Source of the DNA: Actinomyces johnsonii
GTDB taxonomy: Bacteria; Actinomycetota; Actinomycetes; Actinomycetales; Actinomycetaceae
Length of the DNA: 64,000 bases
NCBI RefSeq assembly: GCF_006546835.1
Contig: NZ_VICB01000003.1
Span: forward strand, 62,001 to 126,000
Direction: 5' to 3'
In this document: positions 18,103-26,788 of the stretch, one piece after another
How the letters are laid out: the number at the start of each line of letters is the position of its first letter
Position numbering within the stretch: the first letter of the stretch is position 1
Position numbers and translations under genes: made by a program
Notes under the pieces: generated by a model
What the model saw: the letters and a program-made list of their open reading frames with translations, nothing else
The model's database searches: none
What the model was told of the DNA's origin: nothing

Positions 18103-19442
18103 AGGGCACGCACCTCTCCGGCGGTCAAGACACTCAGGGCTCGCAGGCCCTCGGGGGATAGCTCGCCGGCCACGACGGTCTCATCCCCGTCGGCCAGGAG
18201 CGGCAGGCCCCATCGGGCGTCGTCGGGCGTGATGAGAGGCAGTGCCCCGTCCGCGTCCCCGATCGCGAGTCGATCGCCGTCGAGCAGACGGAAGCGTCCG
18301 GAGACCAGAACGGGTGTGGCCTCCACCCACGGGTCCGCGGCGACTGCCCGCTTCCAGATCTCCCGAGCGGCAGCCGTTCCCACGACATCGGGCTTCCATC
18401 CGGTGACCGGCTGCGGGGGCTGCTCGTCGGACAGGGCCACGCGCACCTGGCCGCGCCCCGGGTAGAAGTGTGCGACGGCGTCGAGCCGGGTTCCCGGAAC
18501 AAGAGCGGTGGAGAAGCCGCTGGAGGCGGGGGCGAAGAGGAGAACGAGCCCCCAGCGCCGCGTCGTCGTGCCGTAGAGCCACAGGCGGCGCTCGGTGAGC
18601 CTGCCCTCCACGGAGTCCCGCCCGGCGACGACCACCCAGGTGTCTCCGACGCCGGGCGCGGCCAGGACGTCCTCGGTGCGCATCGTGAGCCCCAGGTGGG
18701 AGCGGACAGTGGCCATGAGATCGTCGGGAAGCTGGTCGCGGCGCGTCCAGGACCGGATGAGCAGGTGGAGCAGCCCGAACTCGTCGACCAGCCGCTCGGG
18801 CCAGTCGGGGGAGGAATCGCTCAGCCTCGACAGGGCAGTCAGGCGGCGGGCGACTCCGGGAGCCTGGGCGTCAACCATGCGGGAGGCGAAGGAGGTCAGC
18901 TGTTTGGGGCGCTGGGCCGAACCGTTGGCCAGCCCCTCGCGGAGCTGATCGGTCAGCCACCGGTCCAGGTCCGCCAGTCCGTCGGTAATGCGCCGTTCGC
19001 GGGTGCGGGCGCGCGAGGCGGCGCTTTTGGCCGAGGCGGCCGCCCTGGCCGGGTCGTCGGGCCGGGCCGGGGCCTCCTGCCGTGCGGCCTTCTGCCGGGC
19101 CCGCTTGACGCGGCCCTTTAGCCACTCGGCGGCGAAGGCGGCCGGCTCCCCACCCGCCACCTGCCCCCGGCTCCACAGGTGCAGCAGGCCGATGGCGTGT
19201 TTGCAGGGGAACTTGCGGCTGGGGCAGGAACACTTGAAGGCCGGGCCGGACAGATCCACGCACACCCGATAGGGCCTCTTGCCCGACCCCGCGGCACTGC
19301 CCCACACCAGCGCCTCGTGCACGCCGGCGTCCGACCAGGTGGCCGGTGAGGCCAGCTTGAGACCCGCTGAGGCGACCTGCTTGTCCGGCGCCAGCGCGGT
19401 GACCTGCTCGGTGCTCCAGGGCGCGATGGTCGGTGTGCTCAT
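18099..19442 (-). CDS. SWIM zinc-finger protein
   Basis: A 447-residue protein with a canonical SWIM motif CxCx6CxH at residues 71-82 (CSCPSRKFPCKH). SWIM fingers bind DNA or protein. An Ala/Arg-rich linker lies at about 115-150, and the C-terminal 280 residues have no named domain. It is the first gene of the cluster. A TATCCT hexamer ends 7 bases before the ATG and no Shine-Dalgarno sequence is present, so a leaderless message is likely. It is divergent from the SDR gene. Confidence 0.85.
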   Translation of the reverse strand: MSTPTIAPWSTEQVTALAPDKQVASAGLKLASPATWSDAGVHEALVWGSAAGSGKRPYRVCVDLSGPAFKCSCPSRKFPCKHAIGLLHLWSRGQVAGGEPAAFAAEWLKGRVKRARQKAARQEAPARPDDPARAAASAKSAASRARTRERRITDGLADLDRWLTDQLREGLANGSAQRPKQLTSFASRMVDAQAPGVARRLTALSRLSDSSPDWPERLVDEFGLLHLLIRSWTRRDQLPDDLMATVRSHLGLTMRTEDVLAAPGVGDTWVVVAGRDSVEGRLTERRLWLYGTTTRRWGLVLLFAPASSGFSTALVPGTRLDAVAHFYPGRGQVRVALSDEQPPQPVTGWKPDVVGTAAAREIWKRAVAADPWVEATPVLVSGRFRLLDGDRLAIGDADGALPLITPDDARWGLPLLADGDETVVAGELSPEGLRALSVLTAGEVRAL

Positions 19443-19449
19443 GAGGCCG

Positions 19450-19455
19450 AGGATA
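19450..19455 (-). promoter_or_regulatory. -10 element, leaderless SWIM transcript
   Basis: TATCCT on the minus strand, 7 bases before the ATG. No Shine-Dalgarno sequence is present. Part of a pattern seen at several genes here. Confidence 0.45.
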
Positions 19456-19540
19456 GGTCAGGGCCGTGACGCCGATGGGCCCTCTTCGAGGGGAATACCG
19501 GTGAGCGCATGGGGAGGCCTCCCCGTGGCGAGCGTCCTTC

Positions 19541-19546
19541 TAAACT
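19541..19546 (+). promoter_or_regulatory. -10 element, leaderless SDR transcript
   Basis: TAAACT, 7 bases before the ATG at 19554, with no Shine-Dalgarno sequence. Confidence 0.45.
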
Positions 19547-19553
19547 GCCGGTC

Positions 19554-20432
19554 ATGAGCACTGACGCCCAGCACCCGCACCACCCCGGCGGTGACGCCCA
19601 CTGCGGCGGCCGCGACCCGTTCCCCCTGGCCGGCCGCACAGTGCTGGTCACCGGCGTCAGCCGCCGCATCGGCATCGGCCACGCCATCGCCTGCCGCGCC
19701 GCGGACTACGGGGCGAGCATCGTCGCCCACCACTACCGCCCGCACGACGCCTCCCAGCCCTGGGGCGCCGACGACATCGAGGCCGTCATGGCCTCCATCC
19801 GTTCCCATCTGGTCGGCCTGGCCCGGCTCATCGACATCCCCGCCGACCTGACCTGCCCCGGGGAACCCACCCGCGTCGTCGAGCGGGCCACGGCTGCCGT
19901 GGGCCATCTCGATGCCCTCGTGTGCAATCAGGCCATGAGCAGTCCTGACGGCCCGCTCTCCGAGATGACGGAGGCCGTCCTGGATGCCCATTGGGCGGTC
20001 GACGCCCGTGCCTCCATCCTCCTGGCGCAGGCCTTCGCCGCCCAGGAGGGCTTCGTCCCGCCCGCTGCGCCGGACGCCGGGCGCCGCCACGGCGCCATCG
20101 TGTTCCTCACCTCCGGCCAGGGCCTGGGACCCCTGCCCGGGGAGATCGCCTACGCGGCCGCCAAAGCCGCCATCGCGGGCGTCACTCTGACCATCTCCGA
20201 TGAGCTCATCGACGCCGGCATCACCGTCAACACGGTCAACCCCGGTCCCGTCGACACCGGCTACGTCACCGAGGCGGACCGCGAGGCGACGGCCGTCATG
20301 TTCCCCCAGGGGCGCTGGGGCGAGCCCGACGACCCTGCCCGCCTCATTACCTGGCTGCTGACCGACGAGGCCCGCTGGATCACCGGGCAGGTCATCAGCT
20401 CCGAGGGAGGCTTCGCCCGCTGGCGCCGCTGA
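19554..20432 (+). CDS. short-chain dehydrogenase/reductase (SDR)
   Basis: A 292-residue SDR. The nucleotide-binding loop is TGVSRRIGIG at about residues 36-45. It is followed by VCNQA in place of the usual NNAG, the active-site Ser in FLTSGQG, YAAAK (YxxxK), and NPGPVDTGY. The C-terminal WITGQVISSEGG is typical of 3-oxoacyl-ACP reductase-like members. The substrate is not predictable. The frame opens upstream at 19509, but the ATG at 19554 gives the usual length and follows a -10 hexamer by 7 bases. Confidence 0.85.
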   Translation: MSTDAQHPHHPGGDAHCGGRDPFPLAGRTVLVTGVSRRIGIGHAIACRAADYGASIVAHHYRPHDASQPWGADDIEAVMASIRSHLVGLARLIDIPADLTCPGEPTRVVERATAAVGHLDALVCNQAMSSPDGPLSEMTEAVLDAHWAVDARASILLAQAFAAQEGFVPPAAPDAGRRHGAIVFLTSGQGLGPLPGEIAYAAAKAAIAGVTLTISDELIDAGITVNTVNPGPVDTGYVTEADREATAVMFPQGRWGEPDDPARLITWLLTDEARWITGQVISSEGGFARWRR

Positions 20433-20454
20433 CGGCGTGCCGAGACCCCGAAAT

Positions 20455-20508
20455 CGACCACAACTTCATAAACGACACGGCTCCGCGTCATCCATGAAGT
20501 TATGGTCG
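20455..20508. terminator. imperfect 22-bp inverted repeat between convergent genes
   Basis: Arms 20455-20476 and 20487-20508 pair at 18 of 22 positions around a 10-base loop. It lies between the ends of the SDR and phosphoesterase genes, so it may stop transcription from both sides. No T-run is present. Confidence 0.5.
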
Positions 20509-20531
20509 AAGTTGGTGGCGCACACCATCCC

Positions 20532-21536
20532 TCAGGCCGGCAGCAGCCGCAGCAGCGCGGCCTCGGGCCGGCAGGCCAGGCGCACGGGTGTGTAGGGGCT
20601 CGTACCGAGCCCGGCGGACACGTGCAGGTACATGTGGTCGGCGGCCCGCGGATCCCCGAGCCGGCCCGGCCACTGCGACAGCCCTGAGGCCCGGCCCCGG
20701 TCCAGGTCGCAGTTGGTCACCAGCGCTCCCGCCCCGGGCACGCACAACTGCCCCCCGTGCGTGTGCCCGGCCAGGACCAGGTCGACGTCGTCGGCCGACA
20801 TCGCCTCCAGGACCCGTCGGTAGGGGGCGTGCGTGAGCCCCAGTCGCAGTGCACGACCCTCTCGGTTGCGGATCGCCGGCAGGGAGAGGGCCGAGTTCGC
20901 CGACCCGGATGATGCCGTATCGCCGCCCGCCCCGGGGGCGGGGAAGACGTCGCGGTTGGCGTGCGGGTCGTCGACGCCCACCAGTTCGATGCGCCGACCG
21001 CCCACGGTGAGTGAGTCGCGCCGGTTGGTCAGATTCGCCCAGCCGCCTGCGGCCTGCAGATCGCGGACCTCCTCCCATGGCAGGGCCTCGATGTCCTCGT
21101 CGCGCACGCGGCTGGAGGCCTTGCGTGGATCGCGGTGCAGGTAGCGCGTCGGCAGGCGGAAAACGGTGGTGCGGTAGTCGTGGTCGCCCATGACGAAGGC
21201 GCCGGGCAGCCCCGTCAGCGGCTCGAGGGCCCGCTGCAACGGCTCCAGCCCGCAGGCCAGGGACAGGTTGTCGCCGGTGTTGACGACGACGTCGGGCCGC
21301 AGCTGCGCCAGCTGCTGTACCCACGCCACCCGTGCTTCGGTGCGGTCGGTCAGGTGCAAATCGGACAGGTGCAGCACCGTGAGGGGCTCCTCATCGGCGG
21401 CGAGGACCGGCACGTCGATGCGCCGCAGAACGGGGCACCGGGCCTCGATGAGGCTGTAGGCCAACGTGGCCGCCCCCAGGGCGGCGGTGGCCCCGACGAC
21501 GGACAGAGCCGAGCGTCCGGCAGGGGATGGCGTCAT
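20532..21536 (-). CDS. membrane-anchored metallophosphoesterase (YkuE/YaeI type)
   Basis: A 334-residue calcineurin-like phosphoesterase. An N-terminal hydrophobic segment (about 9-28) anchors it to the membrane. The metal ligands are visible in HLSDLHL, NTGDN, MGDHDYR (where GNHD is usual) and GHTHGGQ. The family hydrolyses phosphoester bonds at the cell envelope; some members act on lipid precursors. It follows the penicillin-binding protein gene by 51 bases on the same strand, a pairing common in Actinobacteria, so a cell-wall role is likely. Confidence 0.85.
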   Translation of the reverse strand: MTPSPAGRSALSVVGATAALGAATLAYSLIEARCPVLRRIDVPVLAADEEPLTVLHLSDLHLTDRTEARVAWVQQLAQLRPDVVVNTGDNLSLACGLEPLQRALEPLTGLPGAFVMGDHDYRTTVFRLPTRYLHRDPRKASSRVRDEDIEALPWEEVRDLQAAGGWANLTNRRDSLTVGGRRIELVGVDDPHANRDVFPAPGAGGDTASSGSANSALSLPAIRNREGRALRLGLTHAPYRRVLEAMSADDVDLVLAGHTHGGQLCVPGAGALVTNCDLDRGRASGLSQWPGRLGDPRAADHMYLHVSAGLGTSPYTPVRLACRPEAALLRLLPA

Positions 21537-21587
21537 AGGGAGTCGGGTCCTCTTCTGTTCAGTTGTTCGTGGGTGGCCGGCCGGTGC

Positions 21588-23681
21588 TCACTGGTGGGAG
21601 GGGATTGGCAGAGTCGGATCCCCCTCGAGCGCCTGGGACATGTAGTCGCGCCACATCGGCACGGCGATCGTGTTTCCGTACATGATGCCGACGCTGTGCG
21701 GGCCGATCTGCTGGCCGTTGAGGGTCCTGGGGCTGCCGGCGTGGCCGATCCAGACCGCGGTGGCCAGTTGCGGGGTGAAGCCGACGAACCAGGCGTCATA
21801 GTTGTAATCCGTGGTTCCGGTCTTTCCGGCGATCGGCCGGTTGATGGCGGCCTCATAGGCCGTTCCGCCCTTCTGCGACGTGGCGGTCAAAGTCGTCGCG
21901 GTTTGGTCTGCGGCGCCCTGATCCATTGCCTGGGTGCAGTCAGCGCTGGGCACCGCCATGGAGGTGCCGCTGGCGTCCAGGATCTGGTCGATGGCGATCG
22001 GCTTGCAGTACTTGCCTCCGGAGGCGAAGGTCGCATAGGCGTTGGCCATGCTCAGGGGAGGCACGTTCTGCGATCCCAGCACGATGGAGGGGCGCGGGTC
22101 CAACGGCGTGCCATCAGCCTTCGTCACTCCGATGGAGGCAGCGAAGTTGGTGACGTCGCAGACGTTGAGGCGGCTGAGCATCTCGGCGTAGGCGACGTTG
22201 ATGGACAGCTTCGTTGCCTCGGTGACGTTGGTGGCGCGGTTGAGGGAGCCGTCGACGTTCTTCGGGGCCCAGGTCGGGTCGTTGTTCTCCGGGGCGCAGG
22301 GGATGTTCCACCGGAAGGTCCTGGGGACGGCGCTAAGACTGGCGCCGGCCGAGTTCCCGTCCTTGAACCACTCGGCCAGGATGAGGGCCTTGAAGGTCGA
22401 GCCAGGCTGGAAGCCGACAGTGCCGTCACTGAGCTCGATACCGCCGTGCTTGGCGTCGGCGGCGTAGACGAGCTGGGTTTCACTGCTGTCAGGGCCGCCG
22501 TCGCCGTAGCCGTAGTTGCTGTTCTGGGCAAGCGCCTGGATCCGGCCCGTGCCGGGCTCGATCGAGGCGATGGTCGTGTCAGTGCCCGACTCGTCGCCGG
22601 TGGGGACATTGGCCTGGATGACGTTGTCCGCGGCGCCCTGCCGCTTGAGATCTAGGGTGGTGGTGATCTTCAGGCCTCCGCGCGTCAGCAGCTGGCGCCG
22701 CGAGGCGACATCGGGGCCGAAGTTCTCCGACCCGAGGATCTCGTTGACCACGTAGGTGCAGAAGTAGGCGGCGGTACCCGCGGCACCGCAGCCGGCCGGG
22801 GAATCCGAGACATGGAGCATACTCTCGATCGGGGTGGCCACGGCCTCGTCGTGCTGCTCCTGGGTGATGAACTTCTCCTCCAACATCTTGGCCAGGACCC
22901 AGTCCATACGGTTCTTGGCCAGCTCCGGCTGGGTGACGGGGTCGTAGGCGCTGGGGGCGTTGGTGGTGCCGGCCATGAGGGCCGCCTCGGCCACTGTCAG
23001 CTCACTGGCCGATTTGCTGAAGTAGTGCCGGGCGGAGGCCTCAACCCCGTAGGTGGAGGGGCTGAAGGCGGCGATGTTGAGGTAGCCCTCGAGAATCTGC
23101 TGCTTGGAGTACTTCTGCTCCAGGCTGAGGGCGTACTTCATCTCGCGCAGCTTGCGGGCCACGGTGCTCTCGGTGGCGTCCCGGATGATCTTGTGGTCAT
23201 CGTTCTTCAGACCGGTCTCGATGAGCGTGTTGCGCACGTACTGCTGCGTGAGTGTGGAGGCGCCCTGGCGCGAGCCGCCGGCGTTGTTGGAGACCAGGGC
23301 GCGCACCATGCCGGTGGGGTCGACCCCCTGGTGCTGGTAGAAGCGCTGGTCCTCCACGGCGACGATGGCGTTCTGCATGTTGACCGAGATCTGGCTCAGG
23401 GGCACCACGATGCGGTTCTCTGCGTAGAACTTGGTGATCTCGGTCCCATCGGACGCCAGGAGGGTCGAGATCTGGCTGGGCTGCTGGACGTTGAAGTCGC
23501 TGGGGAGCTCCTCGAAGAGCTCGGCGGAGGCCTTGGTCAGCGCCGCCGTGACGCCCACGAAGGGGGTGGCGAAGCCCGCGGACAGGACACCGCCGACGCC
23601 CGACAGTGCCAGAAAGACCACGAGCATCGAGACGACCTGGGGTGGTGTCAGAGAGCGTCCGCGCGCAGAGGAGTTCGCCAT
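21588..23681 (-). CDS. class A penicillin-binding protein (transglycosylase/transpeptidase)
   Basis: A 697-residue bifunctional peptidoglycan synthase. One membrane helix lies at about residues 15-45. A GT51 glycosyltransferase domain (about 75-260) carries the catalytic Glu110 in VEDQRFYQHQG and the GASTLTQQ block. The transpeptidase domain (about 350-670) has the SxxK Ser in GSTFK near 428, SIN as the SxN motif and KTGTT. No PASTA domain follows. A TAGGCT hexamer 6 bases before the ATG suggests a leaderless message. It is followed by the metallophosphoesterase gene. Confidence 0.9.
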   Translation of the reverse strand: MANSSARGRSLTPPQVVSMLVVFLALSGVGGVLSAGFATPFVGVTAALTKASAELFEELPSDFNVQQPSQISTLLASDGTEITKFYAENRIVVPLSQISVNMQNAIVAVEDQRFYQHQGVDPTGMVRALVSNNAGGSRQGASTLTQQYVRNTLIETGLKNDDHKIIRDATESTVARKLREMKYALSLEQKYSKQQILEGYLNIAAFSPSTYGVEASARHYFSKSASELTVAEAALMAGTTNAPSAYDPVTQPELAKNRMDWVLAKMLEEKFITQEQHDEAVATPIESMLHVSDSPAGCGAAGTAAYFCTYVVNEILGSENFGPDVASRRQLLTRGGLKITTTLDLKRQGAADNVIQANVPTGDESGTDTTIASIEPGTGRIQALAQNSNYGYGDGGPDSSETQLVYAADAKHGGIELSDGTVGFQPGSTFKALILAEWFKDGNSAGASLSAVPRTFRWNIPCAPENNDPTWAPKNVDGSLNRATNVTEATKLSINVAYAEMLSRLNVCDVTNFAASIGVTKADGTPLDPRPSIVLGSQNVPPLSMANAYATFASGGKYCKPIAIDQILDASGTSMAVPSADCTQAMDQGAADQTATTLTATSQKGGTAYEAAINRPIAGKTGTTDYNYDAWFVGFTPQLATAVWIGHAGSPRTLNGQQIGPHSVGIMYGNTIAVPMWRDYMSQALEGDPTLPIPSHQ

Positions 23682-23687
23682 AGCGCC

Positions 23688-23693
23688 AGCCTA
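23688..23693 (-). promoter_or_regulatory. -10 element, leaderless PBP transcript
   Basis: TAGGCT on the minus strand, 6 bases before the ATG at 23681. The same hexamer occurs at the same place before the DUF4177 and hydrolase genes. Confidence 0.45.
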
Positions 23694-24224
23694 CGTGGAA
23701 TCGATAGGAGGATGCAGTGGCGTAGGCCCTCTTCGGCCTGAGAAGACCCTAGGAGAGCGCCTCGATTGGTCTCCGGTCGGTCTCCGGCCGGTCCCTTTCC
23801 GGCTTGTGGTGCGGGGAGGCCCGACGTCGTCGGCGCGGACCTCAGACGCGGTCGCCCGGCCGGATGGTAAGACGGCCCGGAATGCTCAGTAATTTCTTAA
23901 GAAATGCCCAGGATTGGGTCACGGTGGGATCACGGTTTGCCCACGGCGTCCACGGCCATGAGGCATCCCCTCCGGCTGTGTGAAGCGGATTTCCCAACCT
24001 TGCGAAAGGTGAGATCCCGTTGGACTCGAAGTCCACTTAAATGGCTCGCTATCAGAGAACTCCCCTTGAATGCGGTGGTGCGGGCCGATCTCGCCGGGGT
24101 CGGGGGTGCTGAAGCCGCCCGGAACACATGAATGGGATTTGGTGCGCGGCGCTCGGTTGCCATACGGTAACGGCTGTGACGTGTCTGACAACGGCGTCGG
24201 CCGTTGAATGAATCGGGAGTGAGT
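23694..24224. other. non-coding region between PBP and whiB genes
   Basis: No gene is supported here. Bases 23892-23905 are a perfect 14-base palindrome (ATTTCTTAAGAAAT) in an otherwise GC-rich stretch. Bases 24189-24206 form a 7-bp hairpin (CAACGGC/GCCGTTG) 18 bases before the whiB start and could be a regulatory site. A short TGGACT/AGTCCA stem near 24020 is not part of a tRNA. Confidence 0.4.
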
Positions 24225-24560
24225 ATGACTCAAGACGACCAGACCTGGGCGGCCCAGGCGGCCTGCGCAACCGTCGAACCCGACCAGCTTTTCGGCAAGG
24301 GAGCTGAGCAACGCGACGCCAGGTCGCTGTGCTTCGCGTGTCCGGTCCGTATGGAGTGTCTGGCTGAGGCGCTCAACTCCGAGTCCAGTTTCGGCGTCTG
24401 GGGCGGACTGACTGAGCGGGAGAGGCGGGCACTGCTGCGGCGCTTCCCTGAAGTCGACGACTGGGGGCTGTGGCTCCAGCGCGAGGACGACGAGCTCGTC
24501 GCCGAGATCCACGCCCGCCGCGCCCCCCGCATCCTGGCCCGGGTGCGCTGCGCCTCCTGA
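24225..24560 (+). CDS. WhiB-family iron-sulfur transcription regulator
   Basis: A 111-residue WhiB-like protein, an actinobacteria-specific regulator that holds a [4Fe-4S] cluster and works with the primary sigma factor. The four cysteines are C14, C36, C39 and C45 (LCFACPVRMEC), and the turn GVWGG at 57-61 is followed by the basic helix TERERRALLRR. The open frame begins at 24204, but GGGAG before the ATG at 24225 fixes the start. The subfamily is uncertain; the length and context fit WhiB2- or WhiB4-like members. An inverted repeat lies just upstream. Confidence 0.9.
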   Translation: MTQDDQTWAAQAACATVEPDQLFGKGAEQRDARSLCFACPVRMECLAEALNSESSFGVWGGLTERERRALLRRFPEVDDWGLWLQREDDELVAEIHARRAPRILARVRCAS

Positions 24561-24601
24561 AGTCTCCTGCGGCCTGGCTTCCGGTGCTCCGGGGCGGGCT
24601 C

Positions 24602-24607
24602 TAGGCT
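24602..24607 (+). promoter_or_regulatory. -10 element, leaderless DUF4177 transcript
   Basis: TAGGCT, 7 bases before the ATG at 24615; no Shine-Dalgarno sequence. Confidence 0.45.
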
Positions 24608-24614
24608 GAGCCCC

Positions 24615-24806
24615 ATGACTGCATCTTCCGACCACGTATCCGGCGCTCCGACCGCCTGGGAGTACGCCACCGTCCCCCTCATCACCCACGCCACCAAGCA
24701 GATCCTCGACCAGTGGGGCGCCGACGGCTGGGAGCTCGTCCAGGTCGTGCCCGGTCCGTCCGGCACGGAGAATCTCATCGCCTACCTCAAGCGCCCCCGG
24801 GCCTGA
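24615..24806 (+). CDS. DUF4177 small protein
   Basis: Sixty-three residues. WEYATVPLITHATKQILDQWG followed by GWELVQVVPG is the DUF4177 signature, a small alpha/beta fold of unknown function widespread in Actinobacteria. It sits between whiB and crp here. It has no Shine-Dalgarno sequence and a TAGGCT hexamer 7 bases before the ATG. Confidence 0.8.
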   Translation: MTASSDHVSGAPTAWEYATVPLITHATKQILDQWGADGWELVQVVPGPSGTENLIAYLKRPRA

Positions 24807-24872
24807 CGGCGCCGCTCCGCCTCGAGCCGGTCGGCCCCGCCCGGTGCGGCCTCCCAGACCCTTCAACGGTTT

Positions 24873-24920
24873 CGACGTTGCGTCCGCGGTCCGTCGTGGT
24901 GGACCGCGGACGCAACGTCG
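24873..24920. terminator. 20-bp perfect inverted repeat between convergent genes
   Basis: Arms 24873-24892 and 24901-24920 are exact complements with an 8-base loop. It lies between the ends of the DUF4177 and crp genes, so it probably acts as a bidirectional terminator. It has no T-run, which is common for actinobacterial terminators. Confidence 0.6.
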
Positions 24921-25003
24921 TCAGTTCGGTGGATGCGGTTGTCGGCGCTCGGTAGATCGCCCGGCGTGCTGCGCGGAGGGCTCTCGTGACCCGAAACGGG
25001 CCC

Positions 25004-25681
25004 TCAGCGGGCGCGACGGCGCAGTCGGTCGACGTCAAGCAGTGTGACGGCCCGGCCCTCCAGGCGGATCCAGCCGCGGGAGACGAACTCCGCCAGCGAC
25101 TTGTTGACTGTCTCGCGCGAGGCGCCCACCAGCTGGGCGAGCTCCTCCTGGGTGAGGTCGTGGGGGACGTGAACGCCGTCGTCGGTGGGTGAGCCGAAGC
25201 GGTCGGCCAGGTCCAGCAGGGCCTTGGCCACGCGGCCGGGCACGTCGGAGAAGACGAGATCGGCCAGCGCCGTGTTGGTGCGGCGCAGGCGCTGGGCCAG
25301 GGCGCGCAGCATGTCCTTGGCCAGCTGCGGGTGGGACTCCACGAAAGTCATGAGCTGGTTGTGGTCCAGCGTCAGGAGCTCGGTGGGGGCCACAGCGGTG
25401 GCGGTGGTGGAGCGCGGGCCTGGGTCGAACAGGGTCAACTCGCCGACGATCTCGCCGGGGCCGAGCACTGCGAGCAGGTTCTCGCGGCCGTCGGCACTGG
25501 CGTGGCCGAGCTTCACTTTTCCGGAGAGGAGAATGTAGAGGCGGTCACCTGAGTCGCCCTCATTGAAGAGGGTCTCGCCACGGCGCAGAGTCGTCTGCGT
25601 CATCATGGCGCGCAGTTCCTCCTGCTCATCGGGGCTGAGGCCCTCGAAGAGCGGGATCCTGGAAATAATGCTGTCTTCCAC
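25004..25681 (-). CDS. Crp/Fnr family regulator (GlxR-like)
   Basis: A 225-residue regulator. The N-terminal cyclic-nucleotide-binding domain (about 1-120) carries RLYILLSGKVKLG and the phosphate cassette region GEIVGELTLFDPGPRSTTATA. A helix-turn-helix follows at about 170-195 (LTQEELAQLVGASRETVNK). Length and motifs match the cAMP-responsive GlxR/Crp of Actinobacteria. An ATG at 25720 is in frame, but AGGAGG before the GTG at 25681 and the usual family length support the shorter form. It is divergent from nth, as crp and nth are near each other in M. tuberculosis. Confidence 0.88.
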   Translation of the reverse strand: MEDSIISRIPLFEGLSPDEQEELRAMMTQTTLRRGETLFNEGDSGDRLYILLSGKVKLGHASADGRENLLAVLGPGEIVGELTLFDPGPRSTTATAVAPTELLTLDHNQLMTFVESHPQLAKDMLRALAQRLRRTNTALADLVFSDVPGRVAKALLDLADRFGSPTDDGVHVPHDLTQEELAQLVGASRETVNKSLAEFVSRGWIRLEGRAVTLLDVDRLRRRAR

Positions 25682-25966
25682 GGAGATCCTCCTGGTGGTT
25701 AGGGGGCTGGCATCCCGCATGCGGGAGCCCTCGGGTCTATCCTGCCACGGCTTGTGACCTGTGGCACGCCGTCGAGCATTGTAGCTTCCGTGTGTTGCAG
25801 GTCAAAGGGGAGTGAGCAAAATCGGGTGCGTCCTGTGACACTCTTGAACAGCGTGCGGTTGCGGACGGATGACGGGATCGATTGCAATAGCGGTCTCATG
25901 GACACAGGCCTGAATAAGGACTCCGGGCGGTGCCGGCTGTCGGTGAGAGCGCGGAAAGAGGACGAG

Positions 25967-26671
25967 GTGCGCAGATCGGCGAGTAGTGAGATCGCAGCGG
26001 CATCGGCTGACGCGGTGCCCGAGGTCTCGGCGATTCCGGACCTGGCCGGGCGCGCGGGCGCCGTCGACGACGAGCTCATGGCCCTCTACCCCGACGCCGT
26101 CTGCGCCCTCGACCACGACGGCCCTTTCCAGCTCCTCATCGCCACCGTCCTGTCCGCCCAGACCACCGATGCGCGCGTCAACACTGTCACGCCCGAGCTC
26201 TTTGCGCGCTACCCCGACGCCGCCGCTCTGGGAGTCGCCCGGTGCGAGGACCTCGAGGCGATCCTGCGGCCCCTGGGCTTCCAGCGGGCCAAGGCCGGGC
26301 ACCTGCTGGGCATCGGTCAGGCCCTCGACGAGCGTTTCGACGGCCGGGTCCCGCGCAGCCGCGAGGACCTCGTCTCCCTGCCGGGAGTGGGGCGCAAGAC
26401 CGCCAACGTCGTGCTCGGCAACGCCTTCGGGCAGCCCGCCATCACCGTGGACACCCACGTCGGGCGGCTCTCGCGCCGACTGGGGTGGACGACGTCGAAG
26501 GACCCGCTGCGAGTGGAGAGGGACATCGCAGCCCTGTGGGAGCCGTGGCGCTGGACCGACGGCTGCCATCGGCTCATCGAGCACGGGCGCCGGGTGTGCT
26601 CCGCCCGCTCGCCCCGCTGCGGTGAGTGCGCGCTGCTCGAGGCCGGGCTGTGCCCACAGGTGGGCGTTTGA
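25967..26671 (+). CDS. nth: endonuclease III (DNA glycosylase/AP lyase)
   Basis: A 234-residue base-excision repair enzyme that removes oxidised pyrimidines. The helix-hairpin-helix is at residues 138-150 (LPGVGRKTANVVL), the catalytic Lys is 144 and the Asp is 162 in TVDTHVGRL. The iron-sulfur ligands are C211, C218, C221 and C229; the last spacing is seven residues instead of the common five. The open frame starts at 25754, but the first 70 residues of that version are not family-like, so I chose the GTG at 25967, preceded by AAAGAGGA. Confidence 0.9.
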   Translation: MRRSASSEIAAASADAVPEVSAIPDLAGRAGAVDDELMALYPDAVCALDHDGPFQLLIATVLSAQTTDARVNTVTPELFARYPDAAALGVARCEDLEAILRPLGFQRAKAGHLLGIGQALDERFDGRVPRSREDLVSLPGVGRKTANVVLGNAFGQPAITVDTHVGRLSRRLGWTTSKDPLRVERDIAALWEPWRWTDGCHRLIEHGRRVCSARSPRCGECALLEAGLCPQVGV

Positions 26672-26788
26672 TAGGCGTTTGAGAGCGGCGCTCGCGGAGG
26701 CGGCCCGGGCCGGTGTCGGGCTAGCCCCACCCCCGGTCCGCCAGATGGCAGGATGGGATGGGAGGGCCGGCGCCGTCAGGCTGGGGGC

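Noticed and set aside
24010-24045. Short stem TGGACT-CGA-AGTCCA resembling an anticodon arm
   Set aside because: No acceptor, D or T arms can be drawn around it, so it is not a tRNA.
23919-24866. 315-codon minus-strand frame opposite whiB
   Set aside because: Shadow of whiB and DUF4177; no motif or start signal.
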